The notes below the pieces were generated by a model. That model was not told the DNA's origin, did not search any database, and worked only from the letters and a program-made list of their open reading frames with translations. The translations under genes were made by a program, and so were the position numbers. Below, piece after piece: positions 1 through 9,706 of a stretch of 64,000 bases of DNA (the first letter of the stretch is position 1; each line of letters begins with the position of its first letter). Location of the stretch: contig ONBB01000004.1 in assembly GCA_900315935.1 (NCBI GenBank), positions 44,005 to 108,004 on the forward strand, in the 5' to 3' direction. This stretch comes from an uncultured Bacteroidales bacterium (lineage in GTDB: Bacteria; Bacteroidota; Bacteroidia; Bacteroidales; P3).

Positions 1-1
1 T

Positions 2-433
2 CTGAACGGCAAGCGCTGCCTCGTCGGCCACGGCGATGGGCTGGGGCATACGGACCGCTGGTTCGACTTTGTCCGCCTGTTCTTCCGCAGCCGTTTCTGC
101 CAGCGGCTGTTCAAGATGCTGCCCTCGGCCTTCACTTTCGGCATCGCCCACCGCTGGAGCGACGGCAACAAGCGCCGCCACGCGGGGCGCGACATGCTCC
201 GCTACCTGGGCGACGACCGCGAGGGTATCGTCATCCATTGCAAACAACTGCTGGAGACCGAGCATTTCGACTACTGCATCTTCGGCCACCGCCACACGCC
301 GCTCACCCGCGACCTCGGCCACGGGTGCACCTACCTCAACACGGGCGACTGGATGCACAACCGCAACTATGCCGTAATGCATCCCGACGGCTCGTTGGAG
401 CTTCTGGACTGGAACCACGAAAATAAAAAGTAA
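2..433 (+). CDS. lpxH: UDP-2,3-diacylglucosamine diphosphatase-like metallophosphoesterase (3' part)
   Basis: This is the last 143 codons of a calcineurin-like phosphoesterase; the frame is already open at base 2 and the 5' part lies outside the window. Two metal-site motifs are visible: GHGDG near the start of the fragment and GHRHT in the C-terminal third. This pair, with the short C-terminal strand after NTGDW, fits the LpxH-type hydrolases that cleave UDP-2,3-diacylglucosamine to lipid X on the cytoplasmic face of the inner membrane during lipid A synthesis. The stop TAA is followed directly by a perfect palindrome. The specific LpxH assignment rests on family resemblance of a fragment; a generic Bacteroidota phosphoesterase is the alternative. 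Confidence 0.75.
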   Translation: MNGKRCLVGHGDGLGHTDRWFDFVRLFFRSRFCQRLFKMLPSAFTFGIAHRWSDGNKRRHAGRDMLRYLGDDREGIVIHCKQLLETEHFDYCIFGHRHTPLTRDLGHGCTYLNTGDWMHNRNYAVMHPDGSLELLDWNHENKK

Positions 434-463
434 CCCTATTTTCCCATGGATGGGAAAATAGGG
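434..463. terminator. Perfect 14-bp palindrome after the lpxH-like stop
   Basis: The arms CCCTATTTTCCCAT and ATGGGAAAATAGGG are exact reverse complements separated by GG. It begins one base after the TAA stop and lies between two convergent genes, so it probably acts as a transcription terminator. There is no long T-run on either side, so bidirectional termination is inferred from position and symmetry only. Confidence 0.55.
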
Positions 464-467
464 GAAA

Positions 468-512
468 GTGCCTATGTATTCCCCTAGGGAACCCCTACCG
501 TTCCCCTGGGGA
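468..512 (-). repeat. 11-bp repeat/tail element, copy 1 (partial)
   Basis: Read on the minus strand this is three 11-bp units of the type TAGGGGAACGG followed by the start of the conserved tail (AGGGGAATACATAGGCAC). The last part of the tail seen in copies 3-5 is missing. It sits in the spacer between two convergent genes. Other copies lie near 12.83, 18.40, 25.84 and 37.40 kb. Confidence 0.75.
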
Positions 513-517
513 GTGGG

Positions 518-1114
518 TCATTTCTTGCCTTTCACCTGGGCATATTCGGCGTTGAGGCCGTCGAGGATCTCCTGGGTGATGTCCATGGCGGGGTTGACGT
601 AGAGGACGGGAGTGTTTTCGAAGGTCTTACGGAGGATGACGTCGAACTGCTGGTTCTGCTCGTTGTATTCGCGGACAAAGGCGAAGATGGCGTTCAGGAG
701 CTTGGTGTTCTCGGTCATCTGGCGCTCCATGATTTTGGCGGTGAGTTCCTGTTCGAGGGTGGCCATGCGCTCGGCGCGCTGCTTGAGTTCGGCCTCCTTG
801 GCCTGCTGTTGGCTGAGGGTCATGGTGGAGCCGTTCTGGAGGTAGTCCTGGTAGTCTTTCTGGAAGCTTTCCATTTGTTTGCGGCCGGTGGCTTCCTGCT
901 GGTTTTTGTAGGCGAGGAGCTCGGCTTCGAGGTCTTTGGCGTACTGGTAGTGTGCCAGGAGGGTGTCGGTGTCGACGTAGGCGATTTTGAGTCCGCCTTC
1001 GGCCACGACGGGTGCGGTGGCGTTGGGGTTTTCTTTGGTGGCGGGGGCGTTGTTGCAGGCTGCGAGGCCGAGTGTGAGTGCCGCTGCGGCGGCGATGACG
1101 GTGGTTTTGTTCAT
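518..1114 (-). CDS. OmpH/Skp-family periplasmic chaperone, predicted lipoprotein
   Basis: A 198-residue protein with an N-terminal signal and lipobox (LAAC, Cys20), then a long Ala/Glu/Gln-rich coiled-coil stretch (about residues 55-150), as in OmpH/Skp proteins that hold unfolded outer-membrane proteins in the periplasm. I start at the ATG at 1114 (MNKTTVIAAA); a TTG four codons upstream is open but is less likely. The spacer to the gltX stop is about 15 bases and consists of a TTTTCAA-type heptamer tract. It is probably the last gene of the minus-strand group DPP IV, barrel protein, gltX. The lipid anchor is unusual compared with soluble E. coli Skp, but lipoprotein OmpH-like proteins are known in Bacteroidota. 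Confidence 0.82.
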   Translation of the reverse strand: MNKTTVIAAAAALTLGLAACNNAPATKENPNATAPVVAEGGLKIAYVDTDTLLAHYQYAKDLEAELLAYKNQQEATGRKQMESFQKDYQDYLQNGSTMTLSQQQAKEAELKQRAERMATLEQELTAKIMERQMTENTKLLNAIFAFVREYNEQNQQFDVILRKTFENTPVLYVNPAMDITQEILDGLNAEYAQVKGKK

Positions 1115-1129
1115 GTTATTTTTCAATTT

Positions 1130-2641
1130 TCAATTTCCGATTGTTTCGATGGCGCGCTGTATGCGGCGGATGACTTCGTCTTTGCCGAGCATGAGGACGA
1201 GGGTGAGCATGTCAGGTCCCACGGTGCGGCCCACGACGGCGAGGCGGAGGGAGTTCATGATGGCGCCGGTGTTGAGTTGGTTGGCTTTGATGTAGTCTTC
1301 GAGCAGGGCCTGGTGGAGGGCGTCGTACTCGAAGGGGACGGTCTCCAGTATCTCTATGACCTTGGCCATGTGTCCTTCCATTCCAGGTTGCCAGCGTTTA
1401 GCGACATCTTTTTCGTTGTATTCGGTGGGTGCCTGGAAGAAGTAGGAGCAGGTGTCCCAGAGTTCGCCGGGGAAGGTGATGCGTTCCTTCATCATGGAGG
1501 CTACCTTGACCACGTACTCATGTGGTGCCTCAATGCCGTGGCTCTTCACCTGTGTGTCCAGCATGTCGGCCACGGTATCGTCGCTCAGCTGCTGGAAGTA
1601 TTCGTGCTGGAACCAGCGTGCTTTGTCGAGGTTGAACTTGGCGCCGTTCTTGCTGATGTGTTCGATGGAGAAGAGGCGGATGAGCTCGTCCATGGTCATG
1701 AGTTCCTGATCGTTGCCTGGATTCCATCCGAGGAGTGCCAGCATGTTGACCACGGCCTGGGGCAGGTAGCCCTGCTCGCGGTAGCCGTTGGAGGTCTCGC
1801 CGCTTTTGGGGTCGTGCCATTCGAGGGGGAAGACGGGGAATCCGAGGCGGTCGCCGTCGCGTTTGCTGAGTTTGCCGTTGCCGTCGGGTTTGAGGAGCAG
1901 GGGCAGGTGTGCGAACTGCGGCGCCTGCCAGCCGAATGCCTCATACAGCATGATGTGCAGGGGTGCCGAGGGGAGCCATTCTTCGCCGCGGATGACGTGG
2001 GTGATTTCCATGAGGTGGTCGTCGACGATATTGGCCAGGTGGTAGGTGGGCATGCCGTCGGACTTGAAGAGCACTTTATCGTCGAGCAGGCGGGAGTTCA
2101 TGGTTACGTCGCCGCGGATGAGGTCGTGGACGGTGATGTCGGTGTTTTCGGGGAACCTGAAGCGCAGCACGTAAGGATCGCCGCTGTCGAGGCGGCGCTG
2201 CACCTCGTCGGCAGGCAGCGCGAGGCTGTTGCACATGCCGAGGCGGGTGGTGCAGTCGTACTGGAAGGTTTTCTTTTCGGCTTCGTATTCCTTGCGTTTG
2301 GCGTCGAGGGCTTCGGGGGTGTCGAAGGCGTAGTAGGCCCAGCCTCCGGCCAGCAGCTGGTCGGCATACTGGCGGTAGAGCGCCTTGCGGTCGCTCTGGC
2401 GGTAGGGTCCGTAGGGGCCGCCGATGTGGACGCCCTCGTCGAACTCGATGCCGAGCCACTGGAAGGCTTCTATTATGTATTGTTCGGCGCCGGGGACGAA
2501 GCGGGTCTGGTCGGTGTCTTCGATGCGGAGTATCATTTTGCCGCCCTGCTGGCGGGCGAAGAGGTAGTTGTAGAGGGCGGTGCGGACACCGCCGATGTGG
2601 AGGGGACCGGTGGGTGAGGGGGCGAATCTTACTCTAACCAT
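1130..2641 (-). CDS. gltX: Glutamyl-tRNA synthetase
   Basis: A 503-residue class I aminoacyl-tRNA synthetase that charges tRNA(Glu). The HIGH-type motif is [11 protein letters not shown] (about residues 8-18) and the KMSKS loop appears as KLSKRDG (about residues 255-261). The anticodon-binding C-terminal half follows, and the length is normal for bacterial GltX. The start is ATG at 2641, in the classic context [12 protein letters not shown]. It lies 21 bases after the barrel-protein gene and just before the OmpH gene, so co-transcription is likely. Confidence 0.97.
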   Translation of the reverse strand: MVRVRFAPSPTGPLHIGGVRTALYNYLFARQQGGKMILRIEDTDQTRFVPGAEQYIIEAFQWLGIEFDEGVHIGGPYGPYRQSDRKALYRQYADQLLAGGWAYYAFDTPEALDAKRKEYEAEKKTFQYDCTTRLGMCNSLALPADEVQRRLDSGDPYVLRFRFPENTDITVHDLIRGDVTMNSRLLDDKVLFKSDGMPTYHLANIVDDHLMEITHVIRGEEWLPSAPLHIMLYEAFGWQAPQFAHLPLLLKPDGNGKLSKRDGDRLGFPVFPLEWHDPKSGETSNGYREQGYLPQAVVNMLALLGWNPGNDQELMTMDELIRLFSIEHISKNGAKFNLDKARWFQHEYFQQLSDDTVADMLDTQVKSHGIEAPHEYVVKVASMMKERITFPGELWDTCSYFFQAPTEYNEKDVAKRWQPGMEGHMAKVIEILETVPFEYDALHQALLEDYIKANQLNTGAIMNSLRLAVVGRTVGPDMLTLVLMLGKDEVIRRIQRAIETIGN

Positions 2642-2662
2642 TTCAATTGTTTATTTTGAATT

Positions 2663-3421
2663 TCAATTCAGGAGGTTTCCCAGTTGGTAGCTCAACGAGA
2701 GCATGTAGGCTATGTTGTGTCCGTTGGGTATTTTGACGTCGACGTTGGTGCCTTGCGATTGCATGCTTTGGATGATGCGGAGGATGTCGTCGCCGTCGGA
2801 GGTGGCAAGGAAGCCACGGTCGATGAAGAACGAGAGGGTGAATTTCTGCCGTTCGTAGGTGAGGCCGAAGGTGAGGCCGACATCCAGGCGGTTGATGTGG
2901 TTGAATAGCTGGCGGTCAGCATTGGAGCCGTTGAAGTTGATGTCGTAGTTGGCCGATGGAGAGGCCACGCCCGGGGTGATTTTGCGGTCGCCATAGCCGC
3001 CGAAGAGGCCAAAGCTGACGGTGGGGCCGAGGTATAGGCCGACGATGTGTCCCGACTGGCGGATGGGCAGTTCATAGTGGAGGCCGGCGAGGATGGGTAG
3101 CTGGATGTAGTAGGAGTGGTAGTAGCCGGTGCGGATGCTGATATTGGTCCCGCGGTCGAAGATTTCCTCGAAGTTGCCGCCGCGGCGCACCAGGTTGAGG
3201 CCGGTCTGCAGGTAGAGTACTTCGGCGAACAGGCTTTCGCTGTTTTGGAAGGTGTAGTTGATATAGCCGCCGAGGTTGGCAGCCAGGATGGGCGATTTGC
3301 TTGCCAGGTCGTCGCTGATGGTGGCGGCGCCGAGGCCCGCCTTTACGCCGTATTCGCTGAACTGGCCGTGGGCCATGCTGCCCATCAGGCCGATCAATCC
3401 CAATAAAAGTATCTTCTTCAT
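2663..3421 (-). CDS. Outer-membrane beta-barrel protein (PorT-like family)
   Basis: A 252-residue secreted protein: signal peptide ending near AHGQ (about residue 20), then alternating aromatic and glycine-rich strands ending in an LSYQLGNLLN tail. This matches the small Bacteroidota barrels of the PF13568 type, to which PorT belongs. It starts 6 bases after the DPP IV stop. Its cargo or partner is unknown; I do not claim it is PorT itself, and a second barrel of the same general type lies at 30.5 kb. Confidence 0.75.
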   Translation of the reverse strand: MKKILLLGLIGLMGSMAHGQFSEYGVKAGLGAATISDDLASKSPILAANLGGYINYTFQNSESLFAEVLYLQTGLNLVRRGGNFEEIFDRGTNISIRTGYYHSYYIQLPILAGLHYELPIRQSGHIVGLYLGPTVSFGLFGGYGDRKITPGVASPSANYDINFNGSNADRQLFNHINRLDVGLTFGLTYERQKFTLSFFIDRGFLATSDGDDILRIIQSMQSQGTNVDVKIPNGHNIAYMLSLSYQLGNLLN

Positions 3422-3427
3422 AATCTA

Positions 3428-5680
3428 TTATAATTTTCTGAGGATAAAGTCGGTCATCAATTGGTAGAGGTTGAGGCGGGTCTGACCCGTGTAGTCATAG
3501 ATGGAGTGGTTTTTGTTGGGGTAGATTTGGAACTCGAAGTGCTTGCCGGCCTGCTGCAGTTTGTCGACCATCTCGGCGCTGTTCTGGAAGTGGACGTTGT
3601 CGTCGCCGGTGCCGTGGATGAGGAGGTAGTTGCCCTGCAGGCGGTCGGCGAAGTTCAGTGGCGAGTTGTCGTCGTAGCCCTTGGCGTTGTCTTTGGGCAG
3701 GGCGAGGAAGCGCTCGGTGTATATGTTGTCGTAGTAGCGCCAGTTCATGACGGGAGCCACAGCGATGGCGCTCTTGAAGACGTCGTTGCCCTTGAGGATG
3801 CTGAGTGTTGAGAGGTAGCCGCCGAAGCTCCAGCCCCAGATGCCGATGCGATCTTTGTCGGCCCATTCCTGGCTACCCAGCCAGCGGGCGGCCTCGATGG
3901 CGTCCTCGCATTCCATGCGGCCCAAGTCGCGGTAGGTCTGCTTTTTGAAGTCTGATCCACGTCCACCGGTGCCGCGGCCGTCGAAACAGAAGACCACGTA
4001 TCCCTGCTCGGCCAGCATGTGGTACCAGTAGTAGTCGCTGTAGCCGTAGCTGTTGGTCACCTGCTGGTTGCCGGGGCCGCCGTATACGTAGATGAGCACG
4101 GGGTGTTTTTTAGTGTTGAGTTCTTTCGGTGCGATCATGTAGTAGTTGAGTTCGGTGCCGGTGGAGGTTTTGAAGGTGCCGAATCTTTTCTGCTGGGTGC
4201 CGTAGTCCGCCATCTTCTGTTGCAGCTCGGCGTTGTTCTGCAGCACTTTGAGCAACTTGCCTTGGGCGTTGTGCAGCGTGTAGGCCGGAGGCATATTGGC
4301 GTTGCTAAAGGTGCAGATGTAGTATTTGCAGCCGTTGCTGAAGGTGGCGTTGTAGGTGCCTGTAAAGTAGGGGGCGTAGGTGGTGTAGAAGGATCCTATG
4401 ATGTTGTATATGCTGTTTATTTCGGAAATCTGGTGGTTCAGACACTGCTTCTTGCTGCCATCGAAACCGATGACGAAGAGGCTCTTGTCGATAGCGCCAT
4501 GCTCGCGGCTGGTGTAGTAAAGTTTCTGGTTCTTGAGGTCAATGCCGGGCACGTCGCAGACCTCCCAGTCGCCGCTGGTCACCTGCTTGACGAGGGTGCC
4601 CTGCATGTCGTAGAGGTAGATGTGGCGGTAGCCGTCGCGCTCGCTGGTAATCAGCATCTGCTCCTTGGCCTTCTTCCCTTTTCCCACGGTGATGAACTGC
4701 CAGGTGTCGGGCACGTCGACGTAGGTGCCGCACTGCTCCTCGTAGAGCATCTTGCCGTCGCCGGTCAGTATCTGCATGTGGTTCTGAAGGCGGTTCATGC
4801 GCATGAAGGCCAGTGTGCCGCCGGGTGTCCACTGGAAGCGGGGGATGTATTCCCATGTCTGCTTGTCGGTGGCGGCGCAGCGTTCTTTCTTGCCGCCCTC
4901 AAGGGCGTAGATCCATAGCTCGACCGTGCTGTTGTCCTCGCCGGCCTTGGGGTACTTGAAGCGGTAGTCCTGCGGGTAGAGGCCGCCCCACATCTGCATA
5001 TTGTATTCCTTCACCTGGCTCTCGTCAAAGCGCATGTAGGCAATCCGCTTCGAGTCAGGGCTCCACTGGAAGCCATGCGTGATGGAAAACTCCTCCTCGT
5101 ACACCCAGTCGGTGGTGCCGTTGATTACCTCGTTCAGCTTGCCGTCGGTGGTGATGGCGTGCTCCTCGAGGCTCTCGAGGTCCATCCAGTAGAGGTTGTT
5201 GTCGCGCACAAAGGCCACCTTGGTGCCGTCTGGCGAGAGGGTGGTGAGGCGCTGCTTGCCGTTGTTGCTTATCTTGGTGAATGTCTTCTCTTTGACATCA
5301 TAGATGTAGTAGTCGCTCACGCCGCTGTGGCGGTACAAGGGTTCGAAGCCGCTGCTGAGCAGTATCTTCTGCTCGTCCTGGCTGAACTCGTAGCCCTCCA
5401 TCGGGGGCAGCGGCTTGGCCTTTTTTTGCATGGCAGGGCCGCCGAAGAGGCACACGTCCGCCACCTTCTCGCCCGTGGCATAGCTGTATTTGGCGATGCC
5501 CGTGCGGCTCATCGTGCAGTAGTGCTCGCCGTCCTGCATCGAGCGTAGGGCGCCGATGCCTCGCGGACTGAATGTGCGCTTGGTCCAGATGTCCTCCAGC
5601 GTGATATTCTGCTTTTGTGCACTGGCTCCACCTATGCCCATCATCACTGCAACTGTCATAAATACAAGTAGTTTCTTCAT
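3428..5680 (-). CDS. Dipeptidyl peptidase IV (S9 family serine protease)
   Basis: A 750-residue secreted prolyl peptidase that removes Xaa-Pro dipeptides. A signal peptide ends near GASAQ. The N-terminal beta-propeller (DPPIV_N) occupies about residues 80-480 and the alpha/beta hydrolase the rest. The triad is visible: Ser618 in GWSFGGY, Asp693 in GTGDDNVHF, His725 in NKNHSIYDY. The Asp-His spacing (32) equals that of mammalian DPP4. The double-Glu motif (EEE in WVYEEEFS) expected in the propeller is present. It is the first gene of a four-gene minus-strand group and has a -7 box 35 bases upstream of its ATG. Confidence 0.95.
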   Translation of the reverse strand: MKKLLVFMTVAVMMGIGGASAQKQNITLEDIWTKRTFSPRGIGALRSMQDGEHYCTMSRTGIAKYSYATGEKVADVCLFGGPAMQKKAKPLPPMEGYEFSQDEQKILLSSGFEPLYRHSGVSDYYIYDVKEKTFTKISNNGKQRLTTLSPDGTKVAFVRDNNLYWMDLESLEEHAITTDGKLNEVINGTTDWVYEEEFSITHGFQWSPDSKRIAYMRFDESQVKEYNMQMWGGLYPQDYRFKYPKAGEDNSTVELWIYALEGGKKERCAATDKQTWEYIPRFQWTPGGTLAFMRMNRLQNHMQILTGDGKMLYEEQCGTYVDVPDTWQFITVGKGKKAKEQMLITSERDGYRHIYLYDMQGTLVKQVTSGDWEVCDVPGIDLKNQKLYYTSREHGAIDKSLFVIGFDGSKKQCLNHQISEINSIYNIIGSFYTTYAPYFTGTYNATFSNGCKYYICTFSNANMPPAYTLHNAQGKLLKVLQNNAELQQKMADYGTQQKRFGTFKTSTGTELNYYMIAPKELNTKKHPVLIYVYGGPGNQQVTNSYGYSDYYWYHMLAEQGYVVFCFDGRGTGGRGSDFKKQTYRDLGRMECEDAIEAARWLGSQEWADKDRIGIWGWSFGGYLSTLSILKGNDVFKSAIAVAPVMNWRYYDNIYTERFLALPKDNAKGYDDNSPLNFADRLQGNYLLIHGTGDDNVHFQNSAEMVDKLQQAGKHFEFQIYPNKNHSIYDYTGQTRLNLYQLMTDFILRKL

Positions 5681-5714
5681 GCTCGGTAGTTCGTTTTTAT
5701 ATTAATATAGAAAT

Positions 5715-5723
5715 GCAAATATA
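5715..5723 (-). promoter_or_regulatory. Bacteroidota -7 box upstream of the DPP IV gene
   Basis: The minus strand reads TATATTTGC, an exact TAnnTTTG box, inside an AT-rich 90-bp spacer between priA and the DPP IV gene. It is the probable promoter of the DPP IV-barrel-gltX-ompH group. Confidence 0.65.
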
Positions 5724-5774
5724 CGAAAAATATATATTTGCGGGAATAAAAATGAACGCAATGGTGCAAAAAAA

Positions 5775-8240
5775 TCAATAGGGGTCCACGTCATAGTGGA
5801 TGGAGACGCCAGACCAGCCTTCCTGTTTCACCATATCGTCGCCCACCTGCAGCAGCACGCGTTTGGCGTCGGCGATGGGTTCGGTTCGCTCGAAACGGAG
5901 GGTCAACACCTTGAGGTACAGGGCGCGGACACGGCTCACCAGGGGATATTCCGGCCCCATGACGCGGCCGGCGAAGGTGGCGCGCAGCTGGGCGGCCATC
6001 CAGTCGGCGGCTCCGTCCAGCACATCGGCGTCGCGATGCTTGAGGGTAATCTCTATAAAGCGGTGGTACGGCGGGTAGCGGAAGACGCGGCGCTCCTGTA
6101 TCTGCTCCCGGTAGAGGGCTTCATAGTCGCCATCCACCACGTTCCCAATCACCTGATGGTGAGGGTTGAAGGTCTGTATTATCACCCGTCCGTCGTTGCC
6201 GTGGCGACCGGCGCGCCCACTGACCTGGGTCATCTGCTGGAAAGCGCGTTCGTAGCTGCGGAAACTGGGATAGTTGATGATATTGTCGGCATTGACGATG
6301 CCCACCACGCTCACATGCTCGAAGTCGAGACCCTTGGTAACCATCTGGGTGCCAACGAGTATGTCGATGCGGCGATGCTCGAAGTCGGAGAGCAGCTCCA
6401 GGTATTGGTTCTTCTGCAGGGTGCTGTCCAAATCCATGCGGGCCACACGGGCATCGGGGAACATTATTTGAAGGTCTTCCTCGATGCGCTCAGTACCTAT
6501 ACCGGTCATTTTCAGGTGGGTGGAGTGGCACGCCGGGCATTTGGCAGGCACGGGGATGGAGTAGCCGCAGTAGTGGCAGCGGAGCGAGGCGGTGGCCTTG
6601 TGGTAGACCAGCGACACATCGCAGTGGATGCATTGGGGTATGTGGTGGCAGTCGTCGCACTCCAGCCGCAGGGAGAAGCCGCGGCGGTTCTGGAACAGAA
6701 TGGCCTGTTTGCCAGCCTTCAAGGCGCTGCCGATGGCATCGAGCAGGGCGGGGGAGAAGTGCCCCTTCATGCGGCCGGCGCGGTACTCCTCCTTCATATT
6801 GACTACCTCGACCCGCGGCAGGCTGAATCCGCCGTAGCGCTGGCGCATGGTGGCGAGGGCATACTTGCCCGTCTGGGCGTTGTAATAGCTTTCCACCGAG
6901 GGAGTTGCGCTGCCGAGCACCACCTTGGCATCCCACATCTGCGCCAGCACGATGGCCGAGTCGCGGGCATGGTAGCGCGGCGCAGGGTCGTACTGCTTAT
7001 AGGAGGGGTCGTGTTCCTCGTCCACAATGACCAGGCCGAGGTCGGAAAAAGGGAGGAATGAGGCGCTGCGGGCGCCGAGGAGCACTTGGTAGCGCCCCTC
7101 GCCGGTGGCCATGGTGCGCTGCCACACCTCGATGCGTTGGCTGGTGCTGAAGCGCGAGTGGTAGACACCGACCCGCTCGCCGAAGTAGCGCCGCAGGCGG
7201 TTGATGAGCTGCGCCGTGAGGGCTATCTCGGGCAGCAGGAAGAGTGCCTGTTGACCATCTTGTATAACTTTGTGTATCAGTTTGATATATACCTCTGTTT
7301 TACCTGATGATGTAACACCATGCAGGAGCGAGACAGGGCGGTCGGTAGTGGCGAGGATGTCGTAGGCGGCCTGCTGTTCGGGGTTGAGCTGTATGCTGTC
7401 GGGCGACTGCAACTGGCTGGCGTCAAAGGTCTCCAGCCTGCTTTCGAGGCGTTCCTCCACCACAAGGATGCCGTTTTTGATTAAGGATTGCAGGGGGGAG
7501 CCCTGCGGGAGGTCGCGTTTGGGGAGCAATTCGTGGCCGAAATGCGACCGCTGGAGGTACTGCATCAGCAACTCCACCTGCTTAAAGCGACGCTTTTGCT
7601 CAAGTGTTTCAAATAGCTCTTTTTGAGCATTTTCATTCAGATATTCATCGGCCAGGCGCAGGTAGGCAGTCTTGCGGGGGGTGAAGCGCTCGCGCAGCTC
7701 TTCGTCCATCATCACCACCTGACGCTCAATCATGCCGCGGATGATGGGCATAATCTTCTGGACGCCGATGGCACGGCTGATGTCGACGACACGCATCACG
7801 GGGTGGTCGGACAGGAGCTGGACGATTTGCAGTTCGTGTTTGGAGAGTTCGGAGAGCTCGCCGCTGAAGTCGGGATGGATGGTGAGGGCCGACTCGCTGG
7901 CCAGCTTGAGGCCGGAGGGCAGCGCCACGGCCATCACATCGCCCGGGGTGCACATATAGTAGCGTGCCAGCCACTCCCAGTGCTCCAGCTGGCGCGGGGT
8001 TACGATGGGGGCGACATCGAGAAGGGCGAGGATGTATTTGCACTTGTATGGAGGCTGCACCTGGTGGATGCGGCGCACGATGGCGGAGTACATCTTGGCG
8101 CTTTTCTGCCCGAATTGCACCACCACACGCATGCCCACGGCGACCGTCCCGTTGTACTCCTGCGGCACCCTATAGGTGTAAGTGCCAGGGAGATGCAGCG
8201 GCAGCAGCACGTCGACATAGTATACCTCGGTCTCCTTCAT
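5775..8240 (-). CDS. priA: Primosomal protein N' (replication restart helicase)
   Basis: An 821-residue 3'-5' DNA helicase that reloads the replisome at stalled forks. In order: an N-terminal DNA-binding domain; Walker A in HGVTSSGKTEVY; the DEEH box (VIVDEEHDPSYK); a zinc-binding insertion with paired cysteines (CDDC, CIHC, CHYC, CPAC); and the C-terminal helicase half. I start at ATG 8240 (MKETEVYYVDVLLP). The in-frame TTG upstream is part of the promoter box (TATCTTTGC) and so cannot be the start. Transcription would begin only a few bases before this ATG, so the leader must be very short or absent. Confidence 0.96.
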   Translation of the reverse strand: MKETEVYYVDVLLPLHLPGTYTYRVPQEYNGTVAVGMRVVVQFGQKSAKMYSAIVRRIHQVQPPYKCKYILALLDVAPIVTPRQLEHWEWLARYYMCTPGDVMAVALPSGLKLASESALTIHPDFSGELSELSKHELQIVQLLSDHPVMRVVDISRAIGVQKIMPIIRGMIERQVVMMDEELRERFTPRKTAYLRLADEYLNENAQKELFETLEQKRRFKQVELLMQYLQRSHFGHELLPKRDLPQGSPLQSLIKNGILVVEERLESRLETFDASQLQSPDSIQLNPEQQAAYDILATTDRPVSLLHGVTSSGKTEVYIKLIHKVIQDGQQALFLLPEIALTAQLINRLRRYFGERVGVYHSRFSTSQRIEVWQRTMATGEGRYQVLLGARSASFLPFSDLGLVIVDEEHDPSYKQYDPAPRYHARDSAIVLAQMWDAKVVLGSATPSVESYYNAQTGKYALATMRQRYGGFSLPRVEVVNMKEEYRAGRMKGHFSPALLDAIGSALKAGKQAILFQNRRGFSLRLECDDCHHIPQCIHCDVSLVYHKATASLRCHYCGYSIPVPAKCPACHSTHLKMTGIGTERIEEDLQIMFPDARVARMDLDSTLQKNQYLELLSDFEHRRIDILVGTQMVTKGLDFEHVSVVGIVNADNIINYPSFRSYERAFQQMTQVSGRAGRHGNDGRVIIQTFNPHHQVIGNVVDGDYEALYREQIQERRVFRYPPYHRFIEITLKHRDADVLDGAADWMAAQLRATFAGRVMGPEYPLVSRVRALYLKVLTLRFERTEPIADAKRVLLQVGDDMVKQEGWSGVSIHYDVDPY

Positions 8241-8248
8241 TTCGGACT

Positions 8249-8257
8249 GCAAAGATA
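8249..8257 (-). promoter_or_regulatory. -7 box of priA, almost at the start codon
   Basis: The minus strand reads TATCTTTGC, ending 9 bases before the priA ATG. With a usual spacing, transcription would start within a few bases of the ATG, giving a nearly leaderless mRNA. Confidence 0.7.
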
Positions 8258-8443
8258 CGAAATATTTTCGACACGCCGACGGTCGAAATTCCCCCTGGCA
8301 ACGAGGCTGAAATTTTTGGAAAAAAAGTCAAAAAACGCCCCCAAAATGTCAATTTTCAATAGGCTGATTGTCAGGACTTTCTTGCGCTCCCCTTTTTCTC
8401 CCCTTTTTCTCATCTTCTTACTCTCTTCGGAGGTGGTCGGGGA

Positions 8444-8484
8444 ATAAAAAAAAATCGGGGACACGAATGGTTCGTGCCCCCGAT
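8444..8484 (-). terminator. Intrinsic terminator of the 8.5 kb T9SS-cargo gene
   Basis: Two 14-base arms (8454-8467 and 8471-8484) pair with one mismatch around the loop TGG. On the minus strand the hairpin is followed by a run of nine T. It lies 21 bases beyond the stop of the upstream minus-strand gene. Confidence 0.85.
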
Positions 8485-8505
8485 GGGAGGGATGTGCGCT
8501 ATGGT

Positions 8506-9336
8506 CTAGCGGACGATGATTTTGGCGGAGCCGTGGCGGCAGTCGCCGATGAAGTTGATGCCGGACTGGAGGTTGCGTGCGCTGACTTTCACCTCCTGCT
8601 GGCCTTGGGCTACCGGGATGCGCTGGAGGGTGCGCCCCTGTGCGTCCACCACCTGGAGCTCGGTGGCAGTGGCGCCCTCCTCGAACTGGACGGTGATGTA
8701 GCTGTCGCGGTCGGCTACAGAGGGGAAGACATTGAAGGGCAGCCCCTCGACCCTATCGATGCGCTGCGTCTGGCGGTCGATGCGGTACCATTCAGTTATA
8801 GTTTCTTCTATGTCTAAAGGCATGGATGCCCGAAGATATGCATTTCCACCGATATTAACAAGTGCTATTCGCGGATATCTCCCTTGCATACCATTGTAGT
8901 TGCCAAAGGAGCCGATAACATTCCCGTTGTCGGCGATGATGTCGAAACGAACAACATAGCCGTCCCCGTCACTTACACAGGAAATATATTCAAAACGGTT
9001 GTCGTTGTTGAACAGGGTCTGGGTGAAGGTAATCCAGCCGCCTATTTCGTACATAAAATCCTCATCAAAATTAGTTACGGACATATTTACGAGGTTGTTT
9101 GTCGAGATAGACATAACCTGTTGCAGATTGCTGTTGTATATGGTATATGATGTGGGGCCGTGATACTCATCATAGTCGCCAATTGCAGCAATATATGGCG
9201 CATCGGCAAATGCCTTTGGAATGTAATAGCCTGCCCAGATATCCGAAACTCCTGTCTGCACAGGTACAATTGGGTTCTGCGCGTTGGCTGCGAGGGTGGC
9301 GGCCAAGGCGGTGGCAAAAAGTAGAGTTTTCTTCAT
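8506..9336 (-). CDS. Secreted protein of unknown function with a T9SS type A-like C-terminal tail
   Basis: A 276-residue protein. I start at ATG 9336, where a clear signal peptide begins (MKKTLLFATALAATLAANAQ); the open frame upstream has no plausible signal. The middle part has no family I recognise. The last 75 residues have the T9SS sorting-domain pattern: LQVVDAQGRTLQRIPV, then a GINFI turn, then a basic end AKIIVR. This implies export across the outer membrane by the type IX system and surface attachment or release. A strong terminator follows the stop. The gene is more AT-rich in its middle than its neighbours. Confidence 0.72.
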   Translation of the reverse strand: MKKTLLFATALAATLAANAQNPIVPVQTGVSDIWAGYYIPKAFADAPYIAAIGDYDEYHGPTSYTIYNSNLQQVMSISTNNLVNMSVTNFDEDFMYEIGGWITFTQTLFNNDNRFEYISCVSDGDGYVVRFDIIADNGNVIGSFGNYNGMQGRYPRIALVNIGGNAYLRASMPLDIEETITEWYRIDRQTQRIDRVEGLPFNVFPSVADRDSYITVQFEEGATATELQVVDAQGRTLQRIPVAQGQQEVKVSARNLQSGINFIGDCRHGSAKIIVR

Positions 9337-9667
9337 TTTGTTTGTGCCGGTTATAGAGCATCGGCGCATCGCTGTTAAGGTTGCCATCCCGGCACGGGGA
9401 CGGAAAGTGAAAACAAACAAAGAAAGTGGAGCCATCCATTATTGACCCTATTTTCCATGTGAGGGCTTCGACTCCCTATACTACAAAATAAAGTTTTATG
9501 AGCTGCTCCACACGTGTATGCGATTTGAGGTACAAATACATACTAACAGGAGCATTCAATCCCTTTTATTCCTTGTAGTATATTGTGAAGTGTCGAAGTT
9601 TCACATGGTTGGAATAAGGCGAAAAATGCAACTTTCTCGGCAAACCAAGTCTCGGCGGTTTGCGGGT

Positions 9668-9676
9668 GCAAAAATA
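9668..9676 (-). promoter_or_regulatory. Possible -7 box, minus strand
   Basis: The minus strand reads TATTTTTGC, matching TAnnTTTG. The nearest downstream gene on that strand starts 330 bases away at 9336, so a long 5' leader would be needed. The link to that gene is uncertain. Confidence 0.4.
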
Positions 9677-9706
9677 CGAACTTTTTCTCAAATGGGGAAA
9701 ATAAAT

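Noticed and set aside
809-2617. Long antisense frame opposite gltX
   Set aside because: A shadow of a high-GC gene; gltX has full catalytic motifs and the antisense peptide is low complexity.
8241-8252. TTG start of priA
   Set aside because: It is inside the -7 box of the priA promoter; ATG 8240 is used.
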